Source of the DNA: Proteiniclasticum sp043951855
GTDB lineage: Bacteria; Bacillota; Clostridia; Clostridiales; Clostridiaceae
DNA: 64,000 nt
NCBI RefSeq assembly: GCF_043951855.1
Contig: NZ_JBINJW010000008.1
Span: 57,445 to 121,444, forward strand
Direction: 5' to 3'
Shown here: positions 42,668 through 51,873 of the stretch, one piece after another
How the letters are laid out: the number at the start of each line of letters is the position of its first letter
How positions within the stretch are numbered: the stretch's first letter is position 1
The notes under the pieces: generated by a model
What the model saw: only the letters and a program-made list of their open reading frames with translations
What the model was told of the DNA's origin: nothing
Database searches by the model: none
Made by a program: the position numbers and the translations under genes

Positions 42668-45160
42668 TCATAGGGTAAGGGTGCGTGCATTCTCCTTCAG
42701 TATGTCCATCTCTCTCTTATGGCAGGTGAAGATGAAAATCTGATAGCGGTCTGTGCATTTCTGGAGGAAAAGAAGCGTCTTCTTCAGCCTTTCTTCATCA
42801 TAACTGGAAAATGCTTCATCCAGAATCAGGGGAACCTTTCTACCGTTATAGATGAGATCCGCCATGGCGATCCGTAAGGACAGATAGAGCTGTTCCATGG
42901 AACCATGAGAAAGGAAGGTGTCCTGCCAGAGCATACCGCTTTCCTGATAATTCATGGAGAAGACCTCGCTTACTTTAACAGTTCTGTCTTTTCCGGTGAT
43001 TTCCCTGTAGATTGCGGTCACACTGTCGTTGAGTGGTCCGGTGAACTCTTTCCGAAGCTTCTCATAGGAATCTTCCATGAGACTTTTTGTCAGCTCCAGT
43101 ACTTCATATCTTCTCTTGAGCATCATTTCTTCTTCCTGCAGACTGAGAATGGCTTCTTCCATCTGCAGCGGTTCCTGGAAATTCATCTCTTTCATTTCCA
43201 GATGGTGCTCAGCGTGCTTCTGATGGATTTCCTGCAGCCTTTCAGTGAGTGCACGATCCCTGTTCTCCAGAGTCTGCAGATCCAGATTCTCTGATATGCC
43301 AAGAGAGCTTATGGCATCCAGTTCTTTCTGGACTTCGCTTTCTTCCCGGTCTCCTATGAGTCCTTTCAATGCGTAGTTCAGTCCGGCTTCTTTATTTGAG
43401 ACTTCCTGAAGTCTCATGATCTCCAGATCATAAAGATCCAGAAAGCTGTACAGATCGTGCTCCTCTTCTCTATAGCCGATCTCTGCAAGGAGCTCTTTGT
43501 AGCTTCGAAGAAGGTCTTCCTTCCGTTCTTTCTTTGTCTCCACCTCTTTTTCATGTACCTCAATCTCTTTTCGTAGTTCCTTCTCCCTTTCCAGGAGTTG
43601 AGTGTACTTTTCTTCTCCTTTCATCAGTTCTTCCACGGATCCTGTATTGGTCAGCTGAAAGACGCTGTTTTTGAAGCTTAGCACCTCCTCCTGTCTCCTG
43701 ATCAGCTGCAACCGCTCTTTGTCTCTGGGCATCTTTTCGATGAGCCTTTTGGAACGGATCACTTCATTGGGATCCATCTTGAGTGCTTCACTCATGGTCC
43801 TGATCGTCCCTTCTATGGATTCCACTTTATGAAGATGATGAGATATACGCATTTTCTCCAGAGTTCTGCTGAGATAAAATATCACGAAAGAGGCAGCTCC
43901 GATCATGACAGCCGTCCAGCTGTCTTTCATCAGAGCCTGATATACAAAAGCGGAAAGAAGTATGGCAGCTGAAGTGAGTATGTAAACAGGTCTCTTGGAT
44001 TTCAGCCCTGTAAGGTGCTTTTCATAGTTCTTCAGCAATCTGCTGAGCTCTTCCCGTCTCTCCAGGAGGTTTTTATTCAAGGCTGAATCATTTTTAAAGT
44101 ATTTCAGCTTTTCCTCGATGAGCAGTTCCTCGCCCTGAAGACGGACCATAGTAAGGAGGGCTTCTCTGCCGATCTCTTCATATCCTTTGAAAGGTTCCAG
44201 ACTCATGTCCGTTTCAATCTTTCTTCTTTTCAGGCCTTCCAGATGATCCTCCAGAAGGGAAAGATCTTCTTCGAGATCTCTCAGCTTCATCTCCTTTTCC
44301 CTGATGTTTTTCAGTTCCTTATCCTCTGCCAGCATGAATCGGGTGGTCTTCTGTTCTTTCATGTTTTTCAGCTCTTCCAGATTTCTGCGGATCCGGAGAA
44401 ACTCGTCTTTCACCTCGTATAGGTGTATTCTGTCTTTGAGAATCCGTACTTCTTCTTTCTTCTTCCTGATATCCTCCTCTTCTTCCTGCAGCCGGTCCAG
44501 TGCGCTCTGCCGCTCAAGAATCTTTTTCTGCATGGCCTTCGCCTTTTCCAGTGAGATATGAAGTCCAGAAAGCTCCTGATACAGAACATCCAGCCTGCCG
44601 TTTTTACGTGCCCCTTTGATGAGCTTCATTTCCTTGTCAATGGTGTTCATTGCTTTCGTAAAGGAAATCTCCTCATCACCGGATTCGAGAAGATTGGTCA
44701 GTTTCGTGGCTAGAGCTTCATCCTTCTCATTGAGAAACTTTGTGCCGTTCTGACTGATATAAAGTGTTTTGACGAATTCCTCCAGCTCCACATCGAACAA
44801 TTCTTTACCCAGATTTTCGGAAAAAGAAGCCTGATCATAGGTATCGCTGTCATAGATTCTGAAGAGATCCTCTCTCCTCTTCCCTGAAATCTTTCGCTCA
44901 ATCATCAGATTCTGATGCTCTAGTGCGACTTCCATGGTTGCCAGGGTATGATTCCCGCCAAAAGGAATGTATCTTTTCCGGATATCCAGATTATATCTTC
45001 TGCTGGTCCTGGCCCCATAGAACATGGACAGGATACAGCTCTGCAAGGTGCTTTTTCCGGCTTCGTTTTCTCCCTGGATCACATTGATTCCTTCGTGAAA
45101 TTCAAAAGATCTTTTCTTCAGTTTTCCGAACTGTTCTATGGAGATATTTTTTATCAGCAT
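42668..45160 (-). CDS. YhaN-like SMC-type ATPase (DNA-repair ATPase)
   Basis: 830 residues. P-loop GENEAGKST near residue 30, long coiled coils in two blocks, ABC-type signature SHGSMEQLYLSL and Walker B LILDEAFSSYD at the C-terminus, the SbcC/Rad50 layout. A hydrophobic pair of helices sits in the middle (about 390-435, ILTSAAILLSAFVYQAL and VMIGAASFVIFYL), as in the Bacillus YhaN group. AGGAGG lies 9 nt before ATG 45160. It is 1 nt after its likely nuclease partner, matching the yhaO-yhaN order. Confidence 0.85.
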   Translation of the reverse strand: MLIKNISIEQFGKLKKRSFEFHEGINVIQGENEAGKSTLQSCILSMFYGARTSRRYNLDIRKRYIPFGGNHTLATMEVALEHQNLMIERKISGKRREDLFRIYDSDTYDQASFSENLGKELFDVELEEFVKTLYISQNGTKFLNEKDEALATKLTNLLESGDEEISFTKAMNTIDKEMKLIKGARKNGRLDVLYQELSGLHISLEKAKAMQKKILERQSALDRLQEEEEDIRKKKEEVRILKDRIHLYEVKDEFLRIRRNLEELKNMKEQKTTRFMLAEDKELKNIREKEMKLRDLEEDLSLLEDHLEGLKRRKIETDMSLEPFKGYEEIGREALLTMVRLQGEELLIEEKLKYFKNDSALNKNLLERREELSRLLKNYEKHLTGLKSKRPVYILTSAAILLSAFVYQALMKDSWTAVMIGAASFVIFYLSRTLEKMRISHHLHKVESIEGTIRTMSEALKMDPNEVIRSKRLIEKMPRDKERLQLIRRQEEVLSFKNSVFQLTNTGSVEELMKGEEKYTQLLEREKELRKEIEVHEKEVETKKERKEDLLRSYKELLAEIGYREEEHDLYSFLDLYDLEIMRLQEVSNKEAGLNYALKGLIGDREESEVQKELDAISSLGISENLDLQTLENRDRALTERLQEIHQKHAEHHLEMKEMNFQEPLQMEEAILSLQEEEMMLKRRYEVLELTKSLMEDSYEKLRKEFTGPLNDSVTAIYREITGKDRTVKVSEVFSMNYQESGMLWQDTFLSHGSMEQLYLSLRIAMADLIYNGRKVPLILDEAFSSYDEERLKKTLLFLQKCTDRYQIFIFTCHKREMDILKENARTLTL

Positions 45161-45161
45161 A

Positions 45162-46253
45162 TCAGAAATCCTCCTGGGACAATATCCGAAGCCCCATGTT
45201 CGATGCTTCTTCCAGCAGTTCCTCATTGGTGAACGCTTTTTCTCTGCGCTCCCTGATCGTTTTCATAAATAGACCTCTCAGGGTGTTTTCACTGATCGGT
45301 TCCATACTGTCATGGACAGAGGTCCTGTCCGTCAAAGTGAAATAAACCAGATGCATGGCGAGTATCGCTTCAATGCCTGCGAGATCCAGATACAGATAGG
45401 AAGGAACCGTTCCTGACAGTTCGATCTTATAGATATCTTTTCTATCTGGAACCGCATCCAGAATGCGCCGGGCAATCTCCTCAGTGGTGAAAACCTCTGA
45501 AACAGAAACATTGATGATGGCGTAGTTTCTGCTGCTCGTTTTTCGGAAGGAAAGAGCGGTTCCTTTCTCAAAGACCTCACCGGAAATGATGCCTTTGTCC
45601 CCCAGTTCATCGAACCCTCTCCCTTCAGGAATTCCTGCATAGGCATAGGAGGTCCTTCCCGCCGCAAGGATTCCGCTGTATTCATGTCTATGTCCGAATG
45701 CAATATAGCTGAAGCCGCTATCTTCGATGCTTTCTTTTGAAACAGGGTTATATTCGCAGGTTCCGGATGTGACTTCACCATGCATCACAAGTATTTTAAT
45801 GGACGCCGGATGATCGGACTTCTTTCCAAGAAGCATATTCTCATGCTGATACGCACTGGTGAATCCCTGTCCGCAGACCAGGCAGTCCAGCTCCTTCAGA
45901 TGAATTTCCTCGTAGTCTCTGAATATATGGGTGTTTTCCGGAAATCTGTATATCTCATAAGGACTTGCAGATGTATAAGGATCATGGTTTCCAGGAGAAA
46001 TGAAAATCTTCCCGGGGAAACGGCTCATTTCCTTCGCAAGATAATTAAGGGTTATCGGCGTGACTCTGGCAGAATCAAAAAGATCGCCAGTCAGAATAAG
46101 CAGATCAGCCTCCGTCTTTATGGAAAAATCAACAAGTCTTGAGAAAGACTGAAGTAGCTCTTCTCTTCTCTGTTTCCGGAAGGACTGATGATGCAGAGCC
46201 AAAGGTGAATCCAGGTGGAAATCTCCACTCTGTACGATGCGGATAGAGTTCAA
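45162..46253 (-). CDS. YhaO/SbcD-like metallophosphatase nuclease
   Basis: 363 residues. Calcineurin-type phosphoesterase with all motifs: GDFHLDS (Asp11, His13), TGDLFDS, GNHDPY, MHGE and GHRH, then a capping domain. Probably forms an Mre11-Rad50-like complex with the adjacent SMC-type ATPase for DNA end processing. The start is TTG at 46253, with GGAGGG 8 nt upstream and no nearby ATG. Confidence 0.88.
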   Translation of the reverse strand: MNSIRIVQSGDFHLDSPLALHHQSFRKQRREELLQSFSRLVDFSIKTEADLLILTGDLFDSARVTPITLNYLAKEMSRFPGKIFISPGNHDPYTSASPYEIYRFPENTHIFRDYEEIHLKELDCLVCGQGFTSAYQHENMLLGKKSDHPASIKILVMHGEVTSGTCEYNPVSKESIEDSGFSYIAFGHRHEYSGILAAGRTSYAYAGIPEGRGFDELGDKGIISGEVFEKGTALSFRKTSSRNYAIINVSVSEVFTTEEIARRILDAVPDRKDIYKIELSGTVPSYLYLDLAGIEAILAMHLVYFTLTDRTSVHDSMEPISENTLRGLFMKTIRERREKAFTNEELLEEASNMGLRILSQEDF

Positions 46254-46374
46254 AATGCAATCCCTCCTTAGAACTTAAGTTCTTTTTTGTTGATTGTAAC
46301 ATATTTCAGTTTGCCTGAATACCCTCATTGAGACTTGAGTCGGACGCTTTCGGGTGTATTCGCTGCCTGTAATT

Positions 46375-46383
46375 TGCTATAAT
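46375..46383 (+). promoter_or_regulatory. Extended -10 of the GDPD gene
   Basis: TG-C-TATAAT with TATAAT at 46378-46383; a weak -35 lies upstream. Confidence 0.5.
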
Positions 46384-46420
46384 GTAAGAAATAGAAGAAG
46401 AAGCAAGTCAAGGAGAAGTT

Positions 46421-47155
46421 ATGATCAGGAATATCGCACACAGAGGCTACAGCAGAATATATCCGGAAAATACCATGCTGGCATTTCGTGAGGCCATTCT
46501 GGCCGGCTGTGACGCCATAGAGCTGGATGTCCACCAGTCAAAGGATGGTCATGTGGTGATTTTCCATGATGATGAGCTGCTCCGCACAACGCAGGTCAAA
46601 GGATACATCAGAGACTATACTGCAGAGGAACTGCGTAATATGGATGCCGGCGTCCTTTTCAAAGGCGTATATGAGAACAATGGAATCCCTACTCTGGAAG
46701 AATACTTCGAGTTCATAAGAGATCAGAAGATCGCGACCATCATTGAGCTGAAGAATAATGTCTTCAGCTATCCGGATCTGGAAGAACGAACCATTGAAAT
46801 GGTTGAGCATTATGGTCTGAAAGAGAATGTGATACTATGCTCTTTCTCCCAGAAGAGCATTGTGAAGTGCAGAAGGATCGATTCGGATATTGAAACTGCC
46901 CTTCTTACTGACTACTGGCTGCATAAAGGAGGAAGTGTCGCCAAGTCTCTCGGAGCTTCCTACATACATCCAAGACATCTCTTTCTTCAGCCCTGGGTCC
47001 TCAGAGAAATGAAACGGTCCGGGATTCTCATCCAGCCCTGGACGGTAGACAACCCCAGAAGAATGAGAAGTCTGATTGCTTCAGGCGTTCACGGCATCAT
47101 CACCAACGATCCGAAGCTCCTTGATGAAGTCAGAATGTCCCTGCTGTCGGAATAA
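46421..47155 (+). CDS. Glycerophosphodiester phosphodiesterase
   Basis: 244 residues. Cytoplasmic GDPD that frees glycerol-3-phosphate from glycerophosphodiesters. Catalytic and metal residues are seen: His7-Arg8 (HRGY), Glu34 and Asp36 (IELDVH), His49 (FHDD). No signal peptide. AAGGAG lies about 5 nt before the ATG. Monocistronic, with its own terminator, divergent from yhaO. Confidence 0.92.
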   Translation: MIRNIAHRGYSRIYPENTMLAFREAILAGCDAIELDVHQSKDGHVVIFHDDELLRTTQVKGYIRDYTAEELRNMDAGVLFKGVYENNGIPTLEEYFEFIRDQKIATIIELKNNVFSYPDLEERTIEMVEHYGLKENVILCSFSQKSIVKCRRIDSDIETALLTDYWLHKGGSVAKSLGASYIHPRHLFLQPWVLREMKRSGILIQPWTVDNPRRMRSLIASGVHGIITNDPKLLDEVRMSLLSE

Positions 47156-47171
47156 TTCGGTGAAACAGGAA

Positions 47172-47207
47172 AGAGACCAGATTTTGAACATCTGATCTCT
47201 TTTTTTC
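47172..47207 (+). terminator. Terminator of the GDPD gene
   Basis: An 11-bp stem with one mismatch (47172-47182 with 47190-47200), followed by a T-run. Confidence 0.75.
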
Positions 47208-47238
47208 TCGTTCATTCAGCGGGTCTATCTGTTAAAAA

Positions 47239-47907
47239 TCAGGGTTTTTCAGGTCCTGGCTCCTTGGAAGGATCGGATGGTTCAGATTTCTCATCGCTTT
47301 TTCTCACTTCATAGGTAGAACTGGCTTCCCCATATTGTGTGAATTTGATGCTCAGGTTCAGGTCGCTGAGACTGTATTTCTCTGACGGGATATCAAGGAT
47401 GATGTCGTTGTTTATGGAAGTCATGGAAATTTCAGCCTCGTCCGTTTCCTCCACCATGCTGTCCGAATCCTCATCCACCTGGACATCTTCCTCGACTTCG
47501 TAATGAAGTGTCTGCTGATCACTTTCGTAAGTGCTGCTCTTTTCCTGGTGAGCGCCAAGACGCAGTTTGATGTTCAGGTCCTGAAGGTTGTATTTTTCCA
47601 CAGGAATTTCAAGGATAAGCTCTTCCACTTTCCTGATTTCACCCATTTCATTGGGATCGATGTCATCTACCAGAGGAATGGTCTTCTTCGAAAAATCAGA
47701 GTCCGTCATTTTCAGTATTTTCTTTGCCTGTTTCATGAATTCTTCAATGTTATCGAATTCGTACAGTTTTTTCTTGTGCTTGAAGGATGGTTTGTCTGCA
47801 CCCCATTCTCTTTCCTTTGATCTGATGATGAGCTCAGGAAGCTCCTGTGAGAGTCTTTCCACCAGCACATCATGCTCAGGATACCTTGTGTTCAGTTTGA
47901 TTTTCAT
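47239..47907 (-). CDS. Acidic protein with an internal duplication, downstream of ppk1, unknown function
   Basis: 222 residues, not recognised. A basic N-terminal region (1-90) is followed by two copies of a 34-residue motif at 95-128 and 167-200. Both share the pattern I-L-x-I-P-x-E-K-Y-x-L-x-D-L-N and end in E-x-S-S-T-Y-E, with about half of the positions identical. An acidic linker lies between them and a Pro/Ser/Glu/Lys tail follows. No signal peptide or membrane helix. GGGGGT lies 6 nt before ATG, and the gene starts 17 nt after ppk1, so it is very likely co-transcribed and may act in polyphosphate metabolism; that is inference only. Confidence 0.65.
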   Translation of the reverse strand: MKIKLNTRYPEHDVLVERLSQELPELIIRSKEREWGADKPSFKHKKKLYEFDNIEEFMKQAKKILKMTDSDFSKKTIPLVDDIDPNEMGEIRKVEELILEIPVEKYNLQDLNIKLRLGAHQEKSSTYESDQQTLHYEVEEDVQVDEDSDSMVEETDEAEISMTSINNDIILDIPSEKYSLSDLNLSIKFTQYGEASSTYEVRKSDEKSEPSDPSKEPGPEKP

Positions 47908-47924
47908 ATGATTACCCCCAATTC

Positions 47925-50039
47925 TTACGTTGAATAATGGCCTTCCTGTTGAAGTTTGGCCAGTCTCTTTTTATATTTATTGAATTTCTTCTGTGTTCTT
48001 GCGATGAGTTCTTCCTGACAGTTGAACGGATCGTCTTTTGTTTCTATGTGTGTATAGCTGCCGTCTGACTTCAGAACTCTTGCTTTCATGTTATCCTTGA
48101 GATTGTACTCCAGGATGGTTTTCAGTTTGTGTTTTGCTTCTCCGTTATGGATGGGGATCAGAAGCTCGATCCGCTTGTTGAGGTTTCGTTCCATCCAGTC
48201 CGCACTTCCGATGTACATGTCCTCTTCTCCATTATTATGGAAATAGAAGATCCTCGAATGCTCCAGAAATCTTCCTACTATGGACCGTACCGTGATGTTT
48301 TCACTGATTCCTTTCACGCCGGGTCTTAAGCAGCAGATGCCCCGGATGATCAGTTCGATTTCGACTCCATCTTTTGAGGCGGCATAAAGTTTTTCGATGA
48401 TGTCCTTATCCACCAGAGAATTCATTTTGGCAATGATCAGTGCTTTCTTTCCATCTTTGGCCAGTTTCCGCTCATTTTCAATGAGCTCTGTGAACTTGTT
48501 GCGCATATCCTCCGGTGCAAGGGTTGCCTGTCTCATCTTATCGTATCTGAAGTGTCCGGACAGACGGTTGAAGATATCAGAGATATCTTTTGCCAGTTCC
48601 CCGTTGCAGCTAACAAGAGAAACATCTGTGTAGAGTTTGGCTGTGATGTCGTTATAATTACCAGTGCCCACATGGAAATATCGCTTGATCTCATTGTTTT
48701 CTCTTCGGATGATGAGAAGCGCCTTACAGTGGGTCTTCAGACCGGTTACACCATAGATTACATGACACCCGGCTTTTTCAAGCCTCAGGGCCCAGTTGAT
48801 GTTGTTTTCTTCATCAAAACGGGCTTTGAGCTCAACGAGTACGGTCACCTGCTTACCGTTTTCCGCTGCTTCAGCCAGTGCCTTTACAATAGGAGAATTT
48901 CCAGACACTCTGTAAAGGGTCTGCTTGATGGCCAGAACATCAGGATCCACCGCAGCCTGTCTGATCAGCTTGATGATGGTGGAAAAGCTGTCATAAGGAT
49001 GGTGAAGCAGTGCATCTTTATGAGCGATGGACTGGAAAAGATCATCATGGATGAGAAGTTCCGGTACCGGCAGAGGAATGATTTCCTTGAATCTCAGGGT
49101 ATCATCAGATGGCAGTGAACTGACTTTATGAAGAAATCTGAGATCCAGCGGACCTTTGATCTTGAATACGTTGTTCTCGGTGATTTCAAACTCATCCATG
49201 AGGTATTCCAGAAGTTCACCAGACACATTGTCTTCCACTTCAAGCTTGATCACATTCCCCCATTTACGGAGTTTGATGGTTTCCTTAATGACTTCAAGAA
49301 GATCATCTGCTTCTTCTTCATTATATTCCAGATCCGCATTTCTGCTGATTCGATAACAGGAATAACCCAGGATATCAAAAGCATTGAACAGGTCTCGTAT
49401 CTTCAGCTTCAGTATTTCCTCGAGCATGATGTATTTCCTGCTGTCCCCTTTTCCACCCGGCAGATAATAGAACCGGTCAAGGACATTGGGGACTTGTATC
49501 GTTCCGATATGGTGATTCTCCAGAGACTGTTTGTCCTCCAGAAGAACAGCGATGTTCAGTGTTTCCGAGGTGATCAGCGGGAACGGTCTGGTGGAGTCAA
49601 CCACCATGGGTGTGAGTACCGGATAAATACTGTCGATGTAGAGCTTGTCGATGAACTTCTTCTGCTCCTCATCCAGTTCTTTATGAGTCACAAATTCAAT
49701 GCCAAGCTTTTTCAGTTCTTTCTTGATATCTCCATTGATCAGCTCATAAAGATCCTGAAGCAGTACCCCGGTTCTTTTATTGATGGCCTGGGTCTGTTCC
49801 TTGGGTGTCATTCCGGAAGAATCCCGCTTATAGATTTTTGCATGAATCTGATCGGATAAGGTTCCGTACCGGATCATATAGAACTCATCAAGATTGGAAA
49901 TGACGATGGCCGCAAACTTCAATCTTTCCAGTAAAGGATTGTTGCTGTCTTTGGCTTCTTCCAGTACACGATGATTGAATTCAAGAAAGCTCAGTTCTCT
50001 ATTTATGAAATCCTTTGGTTCAGACTGATATTGATCCAT
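47925..50039 (-). CDS. ppk1: Polyphosphate kinase 1
   Basis: 704 residues. It polymerises the terminal phosphate of ATP into polyphosphate. The four-domain PPK1 layout is complete: N-terminal FINRELSFLEFNHRVLEEA, head domain, and two PLD-like C domains. The autophosphorylated histidine is His437 (TGLKTHCKALL), aligned with His435 of the E. coli enzyme; a second conserved histidine lies in HVGTGNYND. AAAGGA lies about 7 nt before ATG. It is divergent from ppx across a 222-nt control region. Confidence 0.95.
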   Translation of the reverse strand: MDQYQSEPKDFINRELSFLEFNHRVLEEAKDSNNPLLERLKFAAIVISNLDEFYMIRYGTLSDQIHAKIYKRDSSGMTPKEQTQAINKRTGVLLQDLYELINGDIKKELKKLGIEFVTHKELDEEQKKFIDKLYIDSIYPVLTPMVVDSTRPFPLITSETLNIAVLLEDKQSLENHHIGTIQVPNVLDRFYYLPGGKGDSRKYIMLEEILKLKIRDLFNAFDILGYSCYRISRNADLEYNEEEADDLLEVIKETIKLRKWGNVIKLEVEDNVSGELLEYLMDEFEITENNVFKIKGPLDLRFLHKVSSLPSDDTLRFKEIIPLPVPELLIHDDLFQSIAHKDALLHHPYDSFSTIIKLIRQAAVDPDVLAIKQTLYRVSGNSPIVKALAEAAENGKQVTVLVELKARFDEENNINWALRLEKAGCHVIYGVTGLKTHCKALLIIRRENNEIKRYFHVGTGNYNDITAKLYTDVSLVSCNGELAKDISDIFNRLSGHFRYDKMRQATLAPEDMRNKFTELIENERKLAKDGKKALIIAKMNSLVDKDIIEKLYAASKDGVEIELIIRGICCLRPGVKGISENITVRSIVGRFLEHSRIFYFHNNGEEDMYIGSADWMERNLNKRIELLIPIHNGEAKHKLKTILEYNLKDNMKARVLKSDGSYTHIETKDDPFNCQEELIARTQKKFNKYKKRLAKLQQEGHYST

Positions 50040-50114
50040 ATTTACAATCCTTTCTTCAGTTTCTTTTGTTATATGTCTCTATTATAACTTATTATTAATT
50101 CAAAATTATATAAT

Positions 50115-50219
50115 AATTAAGACTTAATTGTTACAAATCTCCTGTTTCACACATATATTAAGGGTTTACGGCACATTTCTTTCGTTTTTTATGAAACGAA
50201 GCCCTTTAGTTGATATAAT
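50115..50219. promoter_or_regulatory. Control region between ppk1 and ppx
   Basis: Two inverted repeats stand out: AATTAAG-A-CTTAATT at 50115-50129, near the ppk1 promoter side, and TTCGTTT-N6-AAACGAA at 50181-50200, just upstream of the ppx extended -10 (TG-A-TATAAT, TATAAT at 50214-50219). On the - strand a TATAAT-like -10 for ppk1 lies at about 50078-50083. The repeats are candidate operators; no Pho box was recognised. Confidence 0.5.
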
Positions 50220-50261
50220 AGAAGAAATAAATCCAAGACCCAATGAAAGAAAGGAGGAACT

Positions 50262-51752
50262 ATGAGAGTTGGAATTATAGACATCGGCTCAAACTCCATG
50301 CGACTTGTCATCTATGAAGTTCACGGAAAAAACTACATTGTCGTCGGACAAGTCAGGCAGTCAGCAAGACTCGGACAGGACATGATCGACGGACATCTGA
50401 ATAAAGGCAGAATCGACTTCGGCATCAAAGTGCTGCAGTACTTCAAGGAATACATGGATTCCAAAGATGTCACCGATGTGATTGCGGTGGCAACGGAAGC
50501 CATACGAAAAGCGAAGAACAAGGAAGATTTCCTGACCCAGGCAAAAACGGCTCTGGGAAACGATATCCGCATATTATCCGGTGAAGAGGAAGCGTTTTAC
50601 GATTATTATGCTACCGTCAACACCATCGATCTGGATCACTGCCTCATGGTGGACATTGGCGGAAGCAGCACTGAAATCGCATTAATCCAGGATAAGATCA
50701 TGCAGGAATCCATTTCCATCCCCTTCGGCAGTATTGTGCTTACCGAAAAGTTCAATCTCAAGAGAAACAAGAAGGATGAGCAGAATCTGCACAACTACCT
50801 GAAACAGGCTTTCAGAAACATTTCATGGCTGAAGAATGCAAGAGGTCTGCCGATCGTTGGTATTGGCGGTTCCATCAGAACCCTTGGCAAGATCGATCGG
50901 TTCAGAAAAGACAATGCCATGTTCATTTCTCATAACTACAGTATGGAGCAGAAAGATGTGGAATCCGTCTATGACCTGGTTCGAGAATACCTGGATGGGA
51001 ACGTCAAGCGCATCTACGGTTTAAGCCGGGACCGTGAGGATATCTTCATCGGCTCTCTGGCCACACTGAATATTCTTATGAAATATCAGAACTCCAGAAA
51101 ACTGTTTGTCTCCAATGCAGGCATAAGAGATGGACTTCTGTTTGAACATCTGCTGGGCAGAAACAAAAGAGTCCATGATGTACTGGAGTTTTCTCTGGAT
51201 AATATCATTGAAAATCATATGTACAAAGGATATGAGGGAAAAGATCTGTTTAAACTGGTGCGTGTCATGTACTCTGCCCTCTGCAGAAAATATCCTCAGC
51301 TTCTGGGAAACGGAAAAGTCCTGAAAACAGCGACTTATCTCTTTGATATCGGAACCAACATCAACTATTTCCAGAGAGACAGAAACACTTTCTACAGTAT
51401 TCTCAATGCTCCCATCAACGGATTAAGCCAGAAGCAGATTCTTATGGCAGCTTCCTCGGCTTCGATTTTTTCAGCCAATGATCTTCTCAAAGAATTTTTC
51501 AATAAGAAGATTCTTTCATCCAGAGACATCAAAGTCATCGAGATGCTGGGCATCCTCATCAAAATCGCTGAGGCTCTGAATCATGGCGTTTCCAATGAGA
51601 CTTCCATTCGCAGGATTGAATTGACGGAAACATCCATGATCATGGAAGTGCATACGAAGCTCAATCCGATTTTCAAAAAGGATGAACTGAAGAATTACCT
51701 CTCAAAATTCAGATATCTCTACAAGATGAATCTGGATGTTCGATTCGTATAA
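50262..51752 (+). CDS. ppx: Ppx/GppA exopolyphosphatase
   Basis: 496 residues. ASKHA-fold phosphatase that removes phosphate from polyphosphate ends (or converts pppGpp). Motifs: IDIGSNSMRLVIYE at the N-terminus, DIGGSSTEIALI for the second phosphate loop, GIGGSIRTLGKI. The C-terminal part (about 310-496) is the HD-like helical domain of longer Ppx proteins. AAAGGAGG lies 5 nt before the ATG. Divergent from ppk1. Confidence 0.92.
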   Translation: MRVGIIDIGSNSMRLVIYEVHGKNYIVVGQVRQSARLGQDMIDGHLNKGRIDFGIKVLQYFKEYMDSKDVTDVIAVATEAIRKAKNKEDFLTQAKTALGNDIRILSGEEEAFYDYYATVNTIDLDHCLMVDIGGSSTEIALIQDKIMQESISIPFGSIVLTEKFNLKRNKKDEQNLHNYLKQAFRNISWLKNARGLPIVGIGGSIRTLGKIDRFRKDNAMFISHNYSMEQKDVESVYDLVREYLDGNVKRIYGLSRDREDIFIGSLATLNILMKYQNSRKLFVSNAGIRDGLLFEHLLGRNKRVHDVLEFSLDNIIENHMYKGYEGKDLFKLVRVMYSALCRKYPQLLGNGKVLKTATYLFDIGTNINYFQRDRNTFYSILNAPINGLSQKQILMAASSASIFSANDLLKEFFNKKILSSRDIKVIEMLGILIKIAEALNHGVSNETSIRRIELTETSMIMEVHTKLNPIFKKDELKNYLSKFRYLYKMNLDVRFV

Positions 51753-51761
51753 CTGTAACCT

Positions 51762-51825
51762 AAGGTGGCTGAATCAGCCTCCTTTTTCAATGAGAAAGAC
51801 TCCGGTACGAAACCGGAGTCTTTTC
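51762..51825. terminator. Tandem terminators between ppx and the NSS transporter
   Basis: Hairpin 1 (51762-51770 with 51776-51784, one mismatch, then TTTTT) ends ppx. Hairpin 2 (12-bp perfect stem 51795-51806 with 51812-51823) is usable on both strands and serves the convergent transporter gene. Confidence 0.8.
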
Positions 51826-51873
51826 TGTGAGGTATATTATTCTGTATTTTTAAGTATACAGCAGGCCTACTGC

